From Candidatus Magnetobacterium casense (lineage in GTDB: Bacteria > Nitrospirota > Thermodesulfovibrionia > Thermodesulfovibrionales > Magnetobacteriaceae): DNA of 64,000 bases. How positions within the stretch are numbered: the stretch's first letter is position 1; each line of letters begins with the position of its first letter. The notes beneath the pieces were generated by a model. It did not search any database and had not been told where the DNA came from. It saw nothing but the letters and a program-made list of their open reading frames with translations. Position numbers and translations under genes: made by a program. This document shows positions 1 through 8,055 of the stretch, one piece after another. The stretch lies in contig NZ_JMFO01000017.1 of NCBI RefSeq assembly GCF_000714715.1, positions 1 through 64,000 of the forward strand, read 5' to 3'.

Positions 1-768
1 TACCATTGTTACTCGTTGTACTTTAAATCTCTTACATACTTTTTCTATTTGACTTTTAAATGTTTTTGTATCTGATGTGTTACCTTTAAAGACTTCTATA
101 CTTACAGGTGTGCCATCTGATGATGTTAAAAGCCCTATGACTATTTGCTTTTTACCTTTTTTACCATCTCTATTATATCCATAATCACTAATTTCATTTT
201 TTTCACCTTCAAGATATGATGATGTTACATCATACAAAAACAAATCATTTTTCTCAGAATTCAAATTTTCAAAAAGAGTATTTTCTATATTTTCTTGTCT
301 TAATATAACATTGTCCATTGCTTGGTATAAATTATTTTCATCAAAATATGTATTTATATTCATTACTTCTTTAATTGGTAGTCTTTCAGCATAAACTGCC
401 GTAGATTTTTTAGAAGCAGGATGTATTACCCTTGCTATTACCATGAATAAAAATAGTGCATTGTTTAAAATTATATCTAAGCCAATTTGTTTAGCTAATT
501 GGTAAAATACATAAAGTGCACCAACTTGCCTGCTATGAGATATTTTGGCATAATGTTGGGATTGTAATGAGTCAACTGATACTATCTGTTTACCTGCTTT
601 GTGGGCTTTCAGTGCAATATTCAAAGACTGAATTTGTTCCTCTGGCAAATGAGAAATATTTAACAAGTGTGTAACGACAATCTTTTTGCCGATCCTCTTA
701 CCTTCTGCGAGATAAGCAGTCTTATAGACCTTGCCCTTAACCACCTTTCTGTATATACGCACAAACAT
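1..768 (-). CDS. IS1634-type DDE transposase, 5' part (runs off the left edge)
   Basis: The minus-strand frame is open from the ATG at 768 to the window edge (256 codons). The N-terminus (MFVRIYRKVVKGKVYKT) and the phrases DVTSSYLEG and GYNRDGKKGKKQIVIGLL match my memory of IS1634/IS4-superfamily transposases, which cut and paste DNA with a DDE catalytic triad; the DVTSS aspartate would be the first catalytic acid. The rest lies outside the window. The gene is much more AT-rich than pstS to its right, as expected for an insertion. There is no Shine-Dalgarno sequence; the start lies 8 bases past a -10 hexamer. The element interrupts the response-regulator gene at 852-1223. Family assignment is by recognition, not by search. 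Confidence 0.8.
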   Translation of the reverse strand, partial: MFVRIYRKVVKGKVYKTAYLAEGKRIGKKIVVTHLLNISHLPEEQIQSLNIALKAHKAGKQIVSVDSLQSQHYAKISHSRQVGALYVFYQLAKQIGLDIILNNALFLFMVIARVIHPASKKSTAVYAERLPIKEVMNINTYFDENNLYQAMDNVILRQENIENTLFENLNSEKNDLFLYDVTSSYLEGEKNEISDYGYNRDGKKGKKQIVIGLLTSSDGTPVSIEVFKGNTSDTKTFKSQIEKVCKRFKVQRVTMV

Positions 769-776
769 ATATTTTC

Positions 777-805
777 ATAATACCATATTATTAAATAAAT
801 GTCAA
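777..805 (-). promoter_or_regulatory. Transposase promoter, near-leaderless
   Basis: On the minus strand TTGACA (800-805) and TATTAT (777-782) are separated by 17 bases. The expected start of transcription is near 770, one or two bases before the ATG at 768, so the message would have almost no leader. Confidence 0.7.
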
Positions 806-851
806 GCATATTTTTTATGTATATTCGCACAAACAATCATGCTTGTAAATA

Positions 852-1223
852 CTATATAATCTCATGTATGGCTAATCTACAAAAAATTCCCGCATGTATT
901 TCTGGAACTTCCGTTATATAGTCGTCCGCACCCATCTCAAGACCAAGCACCTTATCGACCTCGTCACTCTTTGCCGTCAGCATTATGATTGGGATCGAGG
1001 CCGTCTGTTCTGCGCCCTTGAGCATCCTGCACAGCTCCATCCCCTGGATGCCGGGAAGCATCAGGTCTAAGATGATGAGATCAAACCTGGTGCCCTCTAT
1101 CTTTTTCAGTGCCTCCTCGCCATCATAAGAACACTCTACGTCAAACCCCTCCTTCTTTAAGTTGTAAGAGAGCAGCTCCACGATGTCCATTTCGTCATCA
1201 ACTACGATAATCTTCTTCTTCAT
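852..1223 (-). pseudogene. phoB: PhoB-like response regulator, truncated by the IS element
   Basis: This is the receiver domain of an OmpR/PhoB-type regulator: acidic pocket VVDDE near residues 7-11, phospho-acceptor Asp in LIILDLMLPG, the switch threonine in MLTAKS, then GADDYIT. At that point the family continues with a conserved Lys-Pro (KPF) and a winged-helix DNA-binding domain. Here the frame instead runs into unrelated AT-rich sequence (about 916 leftward) and stops at 852. The conserved Lys and the whole output domain are missing, so the gene is broken. It is divergent from pstS, the usual PhoB target, which supports a phosphate-response identity; a generic OmpR-family regulator is the alternative. 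The remainder may lie beyond the left edge on the far side of the IS. Confidence 0.75.
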
Positions 1224-1721
1224 AGCATTAATTATAACCGATTCCGGTTCGATTTAATACTACACGCTATATTTAATATTAAGATAATATTCTTCTATCA
1301 ATCCTTTGTTTGGCTCTTTCGTAAAGTGAATGGGTAAGATTAACCCCCCGCATCTGGGCGGTAGGGCGTGAGAAGTGGTAAGCCTTGTCGTGCTGCCCTT
1401 AATTTCTATTGTTTTCGAGAGAAAGCATATAAAATGATAAGGTTGTAGATTGTACTACCCGCTCCCGTTGGTCGCTAACCTTAAGTTGAGTAACCCACAT
1501 GAAGTAAGAAGGAACCCTTTGTTTTTACTTAAATGTGACATTATCAAGGTAAAGTACCGGGTTATAAAAAAGTGCGAAAGTATGGTTTTGTTGTAACGTA
1601 AAGATAACATACTGTACATAATCCTGTAACATTGGGGTGTTAATATAGACATAACAGTGAACGCGCACAAGAGCCATCAGGTGCGTCGCTGAAGAAAAAT
1701 CTAAGGAGGATCACAATAGTT
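1224..1721. promoter_or_regulatory. Divergent phoB-like/pstS intergenic region with Pho-box-like repeats
   Basis: No gene is convincing here. At 1591-1632 there are imperfect direct repeats roughly one helical turn apart: TTGTAAC (1591), GATAACA (about 1603), CTGTACA (1612) and CTGTAAC (1624). They resemble PhoB half-sites (CTGTCAT), though the last pair has a 12-base rather than the classical 11-base period. With pstS downstream and a PhoB-like gene divergent, a phosphate-responsive promoter is likely. A strong Shine-Dalgarno (AAGGAGG, 1703-1709) precedes pstS. Confidence 0.45.
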
Positions 1722-2732
1722 ATGAAACAAGGGTTTGCGGACAAGAAACAGAGGGGCCGGTTATTGGGAGGGGCGCTGGGATTGGCGATTCTGACGGTGA
1801 TGATTTTAACCATGGCGCTTGTACACACCGGTATAGCGGCAGACGCCAGTCTACCGCAGTACAAGAAGGTGAGCGGGGTCTCCGGCAGCATCAACAGTAT
1901 TGGCTCCGATACGATGAACAACCTCATGACCCTGTGGTGTGAGGGGTTTTCAAAGTACTACCCCAACGTTAAGTGCCAGATAGAGGGCAAGGGGTCAAGC
2001 ACTGCCCCGCCCGCTTTGATTGCTGCAACGTCGCAGATTGGCCCCATGTCCAGGGCTATGAAGAGCTCCGAGCTTGATGAGTTTGAGAAAAAGTTTGGCT
2101 ACAAACCAACCCAGATCAAGACTGCAATGGACTCACTGGCCATCTACGTCAACAAGGACAACCCCATTGAGGGGCTAACCGTCGTACAGGCCGATGCCAT
2201 CTTCTCCAAGACCAAAAAGTGTGGCGCTGTCCAAGATATCAAGGTGTGGGGAGAGCTTGGACTTACCGGTGACTGGACAAATCGTCCCATCAGCATATAC
2301 GGACGTAACAGTGCCTCCGGTACGTATGCCTTTTTCAAGGAGCACACCCTATGCAAAGGGGACTTCAGAGACGAGGTCAAGGAACAACCCGGCTCGGCCT
2401 CCGTCGTCCAGGGCGTAACGGAAGAACGCTATGCCATTGGCTACAGCGGCATCGGGTACAAGACCTCCGGGGTGCGGGCGCTGCCGTTGGCCTCCAAGAA
2501 GGGAGAGCCTTACAAAGAACCAAACTACGATAACGTTGTAGACGGTTCATATCCGCTTGCACGCTTCCTCTATGTGTATGTAAATAAGGCCCCGAACAAA
2601 CCCCTTGAGCCGCTGATCGGTGAGTTTGTACGTTACATTATGAGCGCCGAGGGACAGCAGGTAGTTATAAAGGACGGATATGACCCCCTGCCGGTAAATT
2701 TAATCAAGCCACAGTTGAAGGCAATAGAGTAA
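1722..2732 (+). CDS. pstS: Phosphate ABC transporter substrate-binding protein PstS
   Basis: A 336-residue periplasmic phosphate-binding protein that would deliver phosphate to PstCAB. The N-terminus is basic and followed by one hydrophobic segment (about residues 15-40, ending in GIAADA), a signal peptide. The mature part carries family landmarks: SINSIGSDTM near the start, GKGSSTAPPAL (the phosphate-contacting Ser/Thr loop), GRNSASGTYAFF and GYSGIGYK. The start is set by AAGGAGG 12 bases upstream. No pstC, pstA, pstB or phoU follows; the next gene is a cyclic-di-GMP signalling gene, so PstS is detached from its permease. An exported binding protein of the same family with another role is possible but less likely. 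Confidence 0.9.
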   Translation: MKQGFADKKQRGRLLGGALGLAILTVMILTMALVHTGIAADASLPQYKKVSGVSGSINSIGSDTMNNLMTLWCEGFSKYYPNVKCQIEGKGSSTAPPALIAATSQIGPMSRAMKSSELDEFEKKFGYKPTQIKTAMDSLAIYVNKDNPIEGLTVVQADAIFSKTKKCGAVQDIKVWGELGLTGDWTNRPISIYGRNSASGTYAFFKEHTLCKGDFRDEVKEQPGSASVVQGVTEERYAIGYSGIGYKTSGVRALPLASKKGEPYKEPNYDNVVDGSYPLARFLYVYVNKAPNKPLEPLIGEFVRYIMSAEGQQVVIKDGYDPLPVNLIKPQLKAIE

Positions 2733-2752
2733 GCACAAGTATAGCATAACAC

Positions 2753-2795
2753 CAGGCGTACAGGACTACATTGCATGTGCATGTCCTGTATACCT
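2753..2795 (+). terminator. Stem-loop between pstS and the EAL gene
   Basis: CAGGCGTACAGGAC (2753-2766) pairs with GTCCTGTATACCTG (2782-2795) with a few mismatches around a 15-base loop. No T-run follows, so this may be an attenuator or processing/stability hairpin rather than a full intrinsic terminator. Confidence 0.5.
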
Positions 2796-2818
2796 GATGG
2801 TTAATGAGGAGGCAATCT

Positions 2819-4668
2819 ATGCTTAATAGGGTACAGTGGACTATCAATGGCAATATAAATACCGCTTTGAAGGGTATGGCCGAGGATTATGAAATGGAAC
2901 TCGAAAAAGAGAGAATACTCGACTTAATAGACAGGGAATATCTGACTATCTTTTTTCAGCCAATATATTCCTCTGAGGATGGCAGTATCTACGGCTATGA
3001 GGCCCTCACCAGGGTGCGTGGCTCTGAATCTGCGATGAACATAGCCGAGCTATTTGAAAAGGCAATGGCAACGGGTACTATAACGCTCCTGGATTCCACG
3101 TGTCATGAAAACGCAATAATAAACGCCTCACAACAGGGATTTAAGAATACGGACGCCCATCTGTTTATCAATATATGCCCTGAGACAATAACGGATACAC
3201 CCAGGTGGTGTGAGATAACGGACCACTTTGCCGGCGTGTGGGGTATCCCAAGAAATAAGATCGTTCTTGAAGTGACAGAGGAGAGCGCGATCAAGAACTA
3301 TAAGATATTTCACACAATGATAGATGTCCTTAAGGGAAAGGGCTATAAGATAGCGATAGACGATTTTGGTGCCGGTTACGGGGGACTGAAGATGCTGTCA
3401 ATCATTGAGCCTGACTTTGTAAAGATTGACAGACACTTTATATCCAACATGGATAAGGCCTTGGTGAAGTATAACCTGGTGGACGCCATAGCAACGGCAT
3501 GTCACCGCTGGGGATAAAGGTGATAGCCGAGGGGATTGAAACCGAACATGAACTCAGATTGGTTGTTAATATGGGCATAGAGCTTCTGCAGGGGTTTTTG
3601 CTTAAGAGGCCATCTCCAAGGCTTGAACGCGATATAGCTGCTGTATGTAATGTATTCAATAAAAAAGACGCTGAAGAGGGCACGGGCAAAGATATCTTGT
3701 TTATTGGGGATATTATAAATAAATGCGATTATATATCTCCAGATGATCTCATAATGAAGGCATATACGCTCTTTTACGATACCCCTAAACTCAGGGGGAT
3801 GCCGGTTGTCAGTGACGGGAGGCTTGTGGGAATGTTAAACAGGCAGCGGTTCCTGGAGCAGCAGATGATGGGCAGATTTGGCTACGGTGTTGCCCTTAAC
3901 GCTCGCAAGACCGTCAAATACCTTATGGAGACAGATTTCCTCGTGGTAGGAGACAAGACCTCTATAGAGGATGTCGCAAGGATGATCGGTGTCAGGAGGC
4001 ATGAATCCCTTTATGATGACATATACGTGACAAAAAACGGGAAGCTCTTCGGCGTTGTAGCCATCAGTGAGCTGCTAAAGGCTATCACGGACAAATCAAT
4101 GGCGTCGGCAAGGAACGCCAATCCACTGACTGGATTGCCTGGCAATCAGTGTATCTATCGTGAGGTGAACAAAAGACTCGCCCAGAACATGCACTTTGAT
4201 ATCTGCTATTTTGACCTGGACAACTTCAAGCCCTATAATGACAACTACGGTTTCGAGAAGGGGGATAACGTCATAAGGGAATTGGCACGGATAATGGAAG
4301 GAGCCAGGGATGCCGAGGCAGACAACTTTAGTTTCGTCGGACACATAGGAGGGGATGATTTCATCCTGATAACCCGCCCAAAGTCATCGCTTGCCATGTG
4401 TAATCTGATCATTGACAGGTTCAGGAAAAACCTTTGTTCTTTTCACGGTGATGAGGATTGCAACAGTGGCTTTTATAATGCCAAAAATCGCAAAGGGGAG
4501 ATGGAACGCTTTGAGCTGTTGTCACTTTCCATCGGTATAGTCAGCACAGAGGTTCACAAGATAGAGTCATTTGTCCAACTGGCATCGCTGTCTTCGGATG
4601 TGAAAAAGGCGGCAAAGTCAAAACCAGGCTTCTCCATCGTAAGGGACAGGCGTATGGGTATGGATTAG
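2819..4668 (+). pseudogene. EAL-CBS-GGDEF signalling protein, split by a one-base frameshift
   Basis: The ATG at 2819 is preferred over 2804 because AGGAGG sits at 2807-2812. The first frame encodes an EAL domain with the EALTR motif, a glutamate-rich EVTEES segment and IDDFGAG, which normally binds magnesium and hydrolyses cyclic-di-GMP. It ends in TACHRWG-stop at 3517. The frame opening just before continues the domain exactly as expected (GIKVIAEGIET), then two CBS repeats (about 3700-4090) and a GGDEF-like domain ending near 4668. Adding one base near 3505-3512 restores a single protein of about 615 residues. The cyclase motif reads GGDDF rather than GGEEF/GGDEF, so cyclase activity is uncertain. 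The shift may be a real lesion or an assembly error; both halves are otherwise undecayed. Confidence 0.85.
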
Positions 4669-4726
4669 TAAATAATCCTTGCCCCGCTCATCCGGGGGAC
4701 AGAGTCCTCTCCCTTCTTTTCTTGCA

Positions 4727-5436
4727 CTACATCCACTCCGGTGCTGACAGACCCAGTATCCTCAGACCTTCCTTGAGGACTATACTGATGCAGGCACACA
4801 GCAGGAGTCTGGCCTCGGTGAGGATGACGTCCCCGGTGAGAATCCTGTGCTTGTTGTAGTAGGGGTGAAACATGGCCGCAAGCTCTTGCAGATAGAAGGT
4901 TATCCGGTGTGGTTCACGGTTTCTGACCGCTCCCTGAAAGGTCATCGGATAGAGTACCAGTTTCTTTATTATCTGCAACTCTTCCTCGGCAACAAGACAC
5001 GACAGGTCGATAGAGTCAACCCTGTCGGTAAACAGGCCCGACATGTCCGCCTGATGCTTTTTGAGGAGGCTGTTGATCCTTGCATAGGCGTACTGGACGT
5101 AGAAGACGGGGTTTTCCGAGGACTGCTTCTTGGCTGCCTCCAGGTCAAACTCCAGATGACTGTCCGGCCTCCTTGTCATGAATATGAACTTGGTGGTGTC
5201 GGAGCCGATTTCACCGATGACGTCACTGAGAGTGATAAACTCCCCTGCCCGCTTTGACATCTGCACGGGTTTGCCATCCCTCAGCAGGGAGACCATCTGC
5301 ACCAGGAGCACGGTTAGGTTCGATTCCTGCAACCCCTCCGCCCTCAACACCGCCTTGACCCGCGGGATGTAGCCGTGGTGGTCGGCCCCCCAGATGTTGA
5401 TCAACTCGTCGTAGCCACGCTCTATCTTCATCATAC
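4727..5436 (-). pseudogene. argS: Native arginyl-tRNA synthetase, 3' remnant
   Basis: This is the C-terminal part of ArgRS: the INIWGADHHGYIPR segment of the class I core, the KMSKS-type loop VQMSKRAGEFITLSDV, and the helical DALR anticodon-binding domain ending in ILGLSAPEWM. The upstream catalytic region, including HIGH, is absent; sequence right of about 5437 belongs to the AT-rich island. The 5' remnant lies at 9944-10438, and by comparison with full ArgRS roughly 160 central residues are missing from both pieces. An ATG pair at 5431-5434 overlaps the stop of the methyltransferase frame (ATGATGA), so this fragment could be translated by coupling, but it cannot make a full enzyme. Confidence 0.9.
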
Positions 5437-6319
5437 TTTTTCGAATGTATAAATAAAGCATCCAGGTTTTATATAATACTTTCCGTCATCTTTTTTGTAT
5501 TTTTCAATATCTTCTTTTAGTTCATCAATTATTTCCTGCACATTATTATGTCTATTAAATTCAGTTTCCATATGAAGATTCATAAATATTTCCAACGCAC
5601 TTTCCATTGAATCATACACAATAGGATCACCTTCCAAATGATTAACTGTTAAATTTTTAATTTTTTTCCGTCAAAAAAATTAAGAACCTCATCTAAAATT
5701 AGCTTAGATGGAGATTGTTTGATTTTACTCTTAAATAACGGAAAAAACTTTCTATATTGTCTCATTAATATTTTTTGTTCTTCACTCAAACTATCAAAGT
5801 GAATCAAGAAAAAACTTGCCCCAGATCTCATATTGTTTTGAATGAACTTCTTTATAATCTCTTCAATGTAAGCTGATTTTTTATGTTTATCGATTAGATG
5901 TTGATGAATTGAGTGAGAAAAACTCCAAAGACTATAAACCAAATCGTACTTTTTTTAGTCTCCTTTATATACTCTATATTATCACTTCTGTATATACAAA
6001 TTTTCTTATTTTTGTCATATTTGTTTTTAATTTGCTGTACCATATCTTCACTTAAATCTACTATGTCTAATTGTTTAAATTTCATTATCGAATCAATGAA
6101 AACATCTGTTCCCCTTCCGGCTCCAGCTCCTAGCTCAAGAACGTTTTCCATGTTTTTACAACAAGTATGCTTCAAAAAACTATTGAAATAGTCTATATCT
6201 GATTTTTTTGAAAAGTTATACTCTTTGAGAAGTCTATTATAATAATCTGGTTGAATATATTTTTCAATCGAACCAGAATATATTTTTAACCAAGGATATT
6301 TATTTTCTATGTTTTTCAT
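5431..6319 (-). pseudogene. Class I SAM-dependent methyltransferase, two homopolymer frameshifts
   Basis: Last gene of the argS island. It starts at 6319 and overlaps the preceding gene by 4 bases. Residues 59-70 contain SAM motif I (VLELGAGAGRG) and about 25 residues later the acidic motif VDLSEDM. The frame breaks in a 7-A run near 5952; restoring one A continues into KYDLVYSLWSFSHSI, the expected post-motif strand. A second break in an A-run near 5655 ends the frame at 5649; again one A restores the frame to the stop at 5431. The reconstructed protein is about 295 residues. Both lesions are -1 in poly-A, which fits either sequencing/assembly error or slippage, so the gene may be intact in the cell. 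The substrate cannot be inferred. Confidence 0.7.
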
Positions 6320-7512
6320 AGTAATTGTTTTTTTATCATATGATTAAATATTTCACGAGATATCAATATTGGCTTGGCAATAATTTCCTTATTAATAGCA
6401 ACGAAAGATGCTTCCAAACTATAACCACCGAATTCATAATTACCATTCTCAATATCTAATACTATTTTTTCATCTAAGATTATTGATTTTTTAATGGCAT
6501 AAATAAAGTCTAATTTTCCAAATACAGAAACATACATTGAATGCTTTAAATAATAAGTAGAATGAAAAAACTCAATCATATCTGCATCTTTGTTATAAAC
6601 ATTTATATAAAATATTGGAGCTAAGAATTCACCATAAGTTGCATTGTTATCCATTTCTTTAACAATAACCGTAGGGTGAATAATATTTGTTTTGAAATTT
6701 ATTTCTCCACCAAAAACTATGTCATCTTTATGTTTTGTTAAAAACTTACATATATAAAACAAATTTTCATGATCAATAACCTTCCCGATAGAGACTTTTT
6801 TATTTTTATAACTCCCCACTTTTACTTTTTTTAATGATATAATTAAATGCTTATAAAAATCTTTGGCAAAATTTTTATCTACAAATATTACATTTGGTGC
6901 AGCACAATCCTGTCCACTATTGAAAATCCTTGCTTTTATCGTTTTAGAAACAGCTATCTGAATATTTGCATCTTTTCCAACAACTATTGGATTAATACCT
7001 GATCCATTGTGTAAAAACAAAGTATCCTTGTGACATTTTTTCATAATTTCTATAGCATTTTGATACTTTCCTATAAAAACTACGACTTCAGATTTCTTTA
7101 TATATTTTTCAATAAAAGCAGCACGTTCAATATTAACAAGCTTTATCTCAGAAAAAAGTTCTTCTATTTTCAAGTGTTTAAAAATAATTTCGACTATATT
7201 TCTGGCTAAAATTGGCACTCTAACATATACAGACGTTGAAAAAAAAGATGGAATAATTGCAAATAAAATAATGGAAAACAATGGAAGATTTATAGGTAAA
7301 AAAACACTAATGTTAAACTGCTGTTCAGTTAAATATTCTTTTTGCATATCAATATTATCAAGCGTATCTGTTGCAACTTTAATTTCATTCACAGCAACGT
7401 TATATGGTTCATAATCAGTCAATATTTCTATCAATATTTTAGTATTTGCTTTAATGAATCTTGATAAAATCAAACATCTGTCTTCAAAATAATTAAATGC
7501 TGTCCCTTTCAT
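6316..7512 (-). CDS. Aldehyde-dehydrogenase-superfamily protein (possible acyl reductase)
   Basis: A 398-residue protein with the ALDH fold signature. The catalytic cysteine lies in FNSGQDCAAP (Cys203), preceded by GINPIVVGKDANIQIAV, which matches the ALDH strand-helix before the nucleophile; GEFLAPIFYI near residue 293 corresponds to the ALDH E-x-F-x-P motif. The usual general-base glutamate of ELGGK is not apparent (LHNGSG instead). CoA-acylating or acyl-reducing members also lack it, so reduction of an activated acyl group is conceivable. It is shorter than typical ALDHs (about 480), mostly at the N-terminus. It overlaps the nucleotidyltransferase gene by 20 bases and the methyltransferase by 4, so the three are co-translated. 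Strongly AT-rich, unlike the flanking genes. Confidence 0.65.
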   Translation of the reverse strand: MKGTAFNYFEDRCLILSRFIKANTKILIEILTDYEPYNVAVNEIKVATDTLDNIDMQKEYLTEQQFNISVFLPINLPLFSIILFAIIPSFFSTSVYVRVPILARNIVEIIFKHLKIEELFSEIKLVNIERAAFIEKYIKKSEVVVFIGKYQNAIEIMKKCHKDTLFLHNGSGINPIVVGKDANIQIAVSKTIKARIFNSGQDCAAPNVIFVDKNFAKDFYKHLIISLKKVKVGSYKNKKVSIGKVIDHENLFYICKFLTKHKDDIVFGGEINFKTNIIHPTVIVKEMDNNATYGEFLAPIFYINVYNKDADMIEFFHSTYYLKHSMYVSVFGKLDFIYAIKKSIILDEKIVLDIENGNYEFGGYSLEASFVAINKEIIAKPILISREIFNHMIKKQLL

Positions 7513-8047
7513 ATATAATAACTCTCCTTAAAAAACTATTTGTGTCCATAACTGATAGAAACTTTAATGTTTGTTGTTTCCACCTTTTTGTAATTTCATG
7601 TGCCCTTTTTCTAAAAGGTAAGTATTTTTTATGATCACCAATAAAGCCAATTGCTGTACTGGAAAGCATGCCTGCCAACACTATTCCAGTATATATTCTT
7701 AATGAATTTATTTTTATTGTTGGTACAGCCTTTTCAACATAAGTCAAAAATAAGTTTAGTTGATTTTGATTACATACTTCATAGTTATAAATGTGATCTG
7801 GAATATGGCCGGTTTTTTCATGTATATAAAAATACCACTTCAAAAACATCTCTTCCATTTTCATGTCTCGTTTTTTTAAACATACGAGTATATCTATATC
7901 ACTTTTGCTTGTAGATTTTCCCATAGCAAAGCTACCACATAAAAAAGCAAAAACAACGTTATTTTTAAAACTATTATTGATATTTTTTTTGAATTCATCA
8001 ACTACTATTGCTTTTTGTTTTTTATAAATATCTATATTCTGATGCAT
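7493..8047 (-). CDS. MNT-type nucleotidyltransferase
   Basis: A 184-residue protein with the minimal nucleotidyltransferase signature: Gly-Ser at 38-39 (LCGSFAMGKSTSKSDIDILV) followed by the Asp-x-Asp metal pair at about 50/52. Such enzymes transfer NMP to proteins (MNT antitoxins), antibiotics or small molecules. The C-terminal half is helical with basic residues and no domain I recognise. It begins 8 bases after the argS2 stop and overlaps the next gene by 20 bases, so it belongs to the same message. The substrate is unknown; no HEPN toxin partner is present, which argues against a simple MNT/HEPN toxin-antitoxin pair. Confidence 0.7.
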   Translation of the reverse strand: MHQNIDIYKKQKAIVVDEFKKNINNSFKNNVVFAFLCGSFAMGKSTSKSDIDILVCLKKRDMKMEEMFLKWYFYIHEKTGHIPDHIYNYEVCNQNQLNLFLTYVEKAVPTIKINSLRIYTGIVLAGMLSSTAIGFIGDHKKYLPFRKRAHEITKRWKQQTLKFLSVMDTNSFLRRVIIYERDSI

Positions 8048-8055
8048 TTATAATG

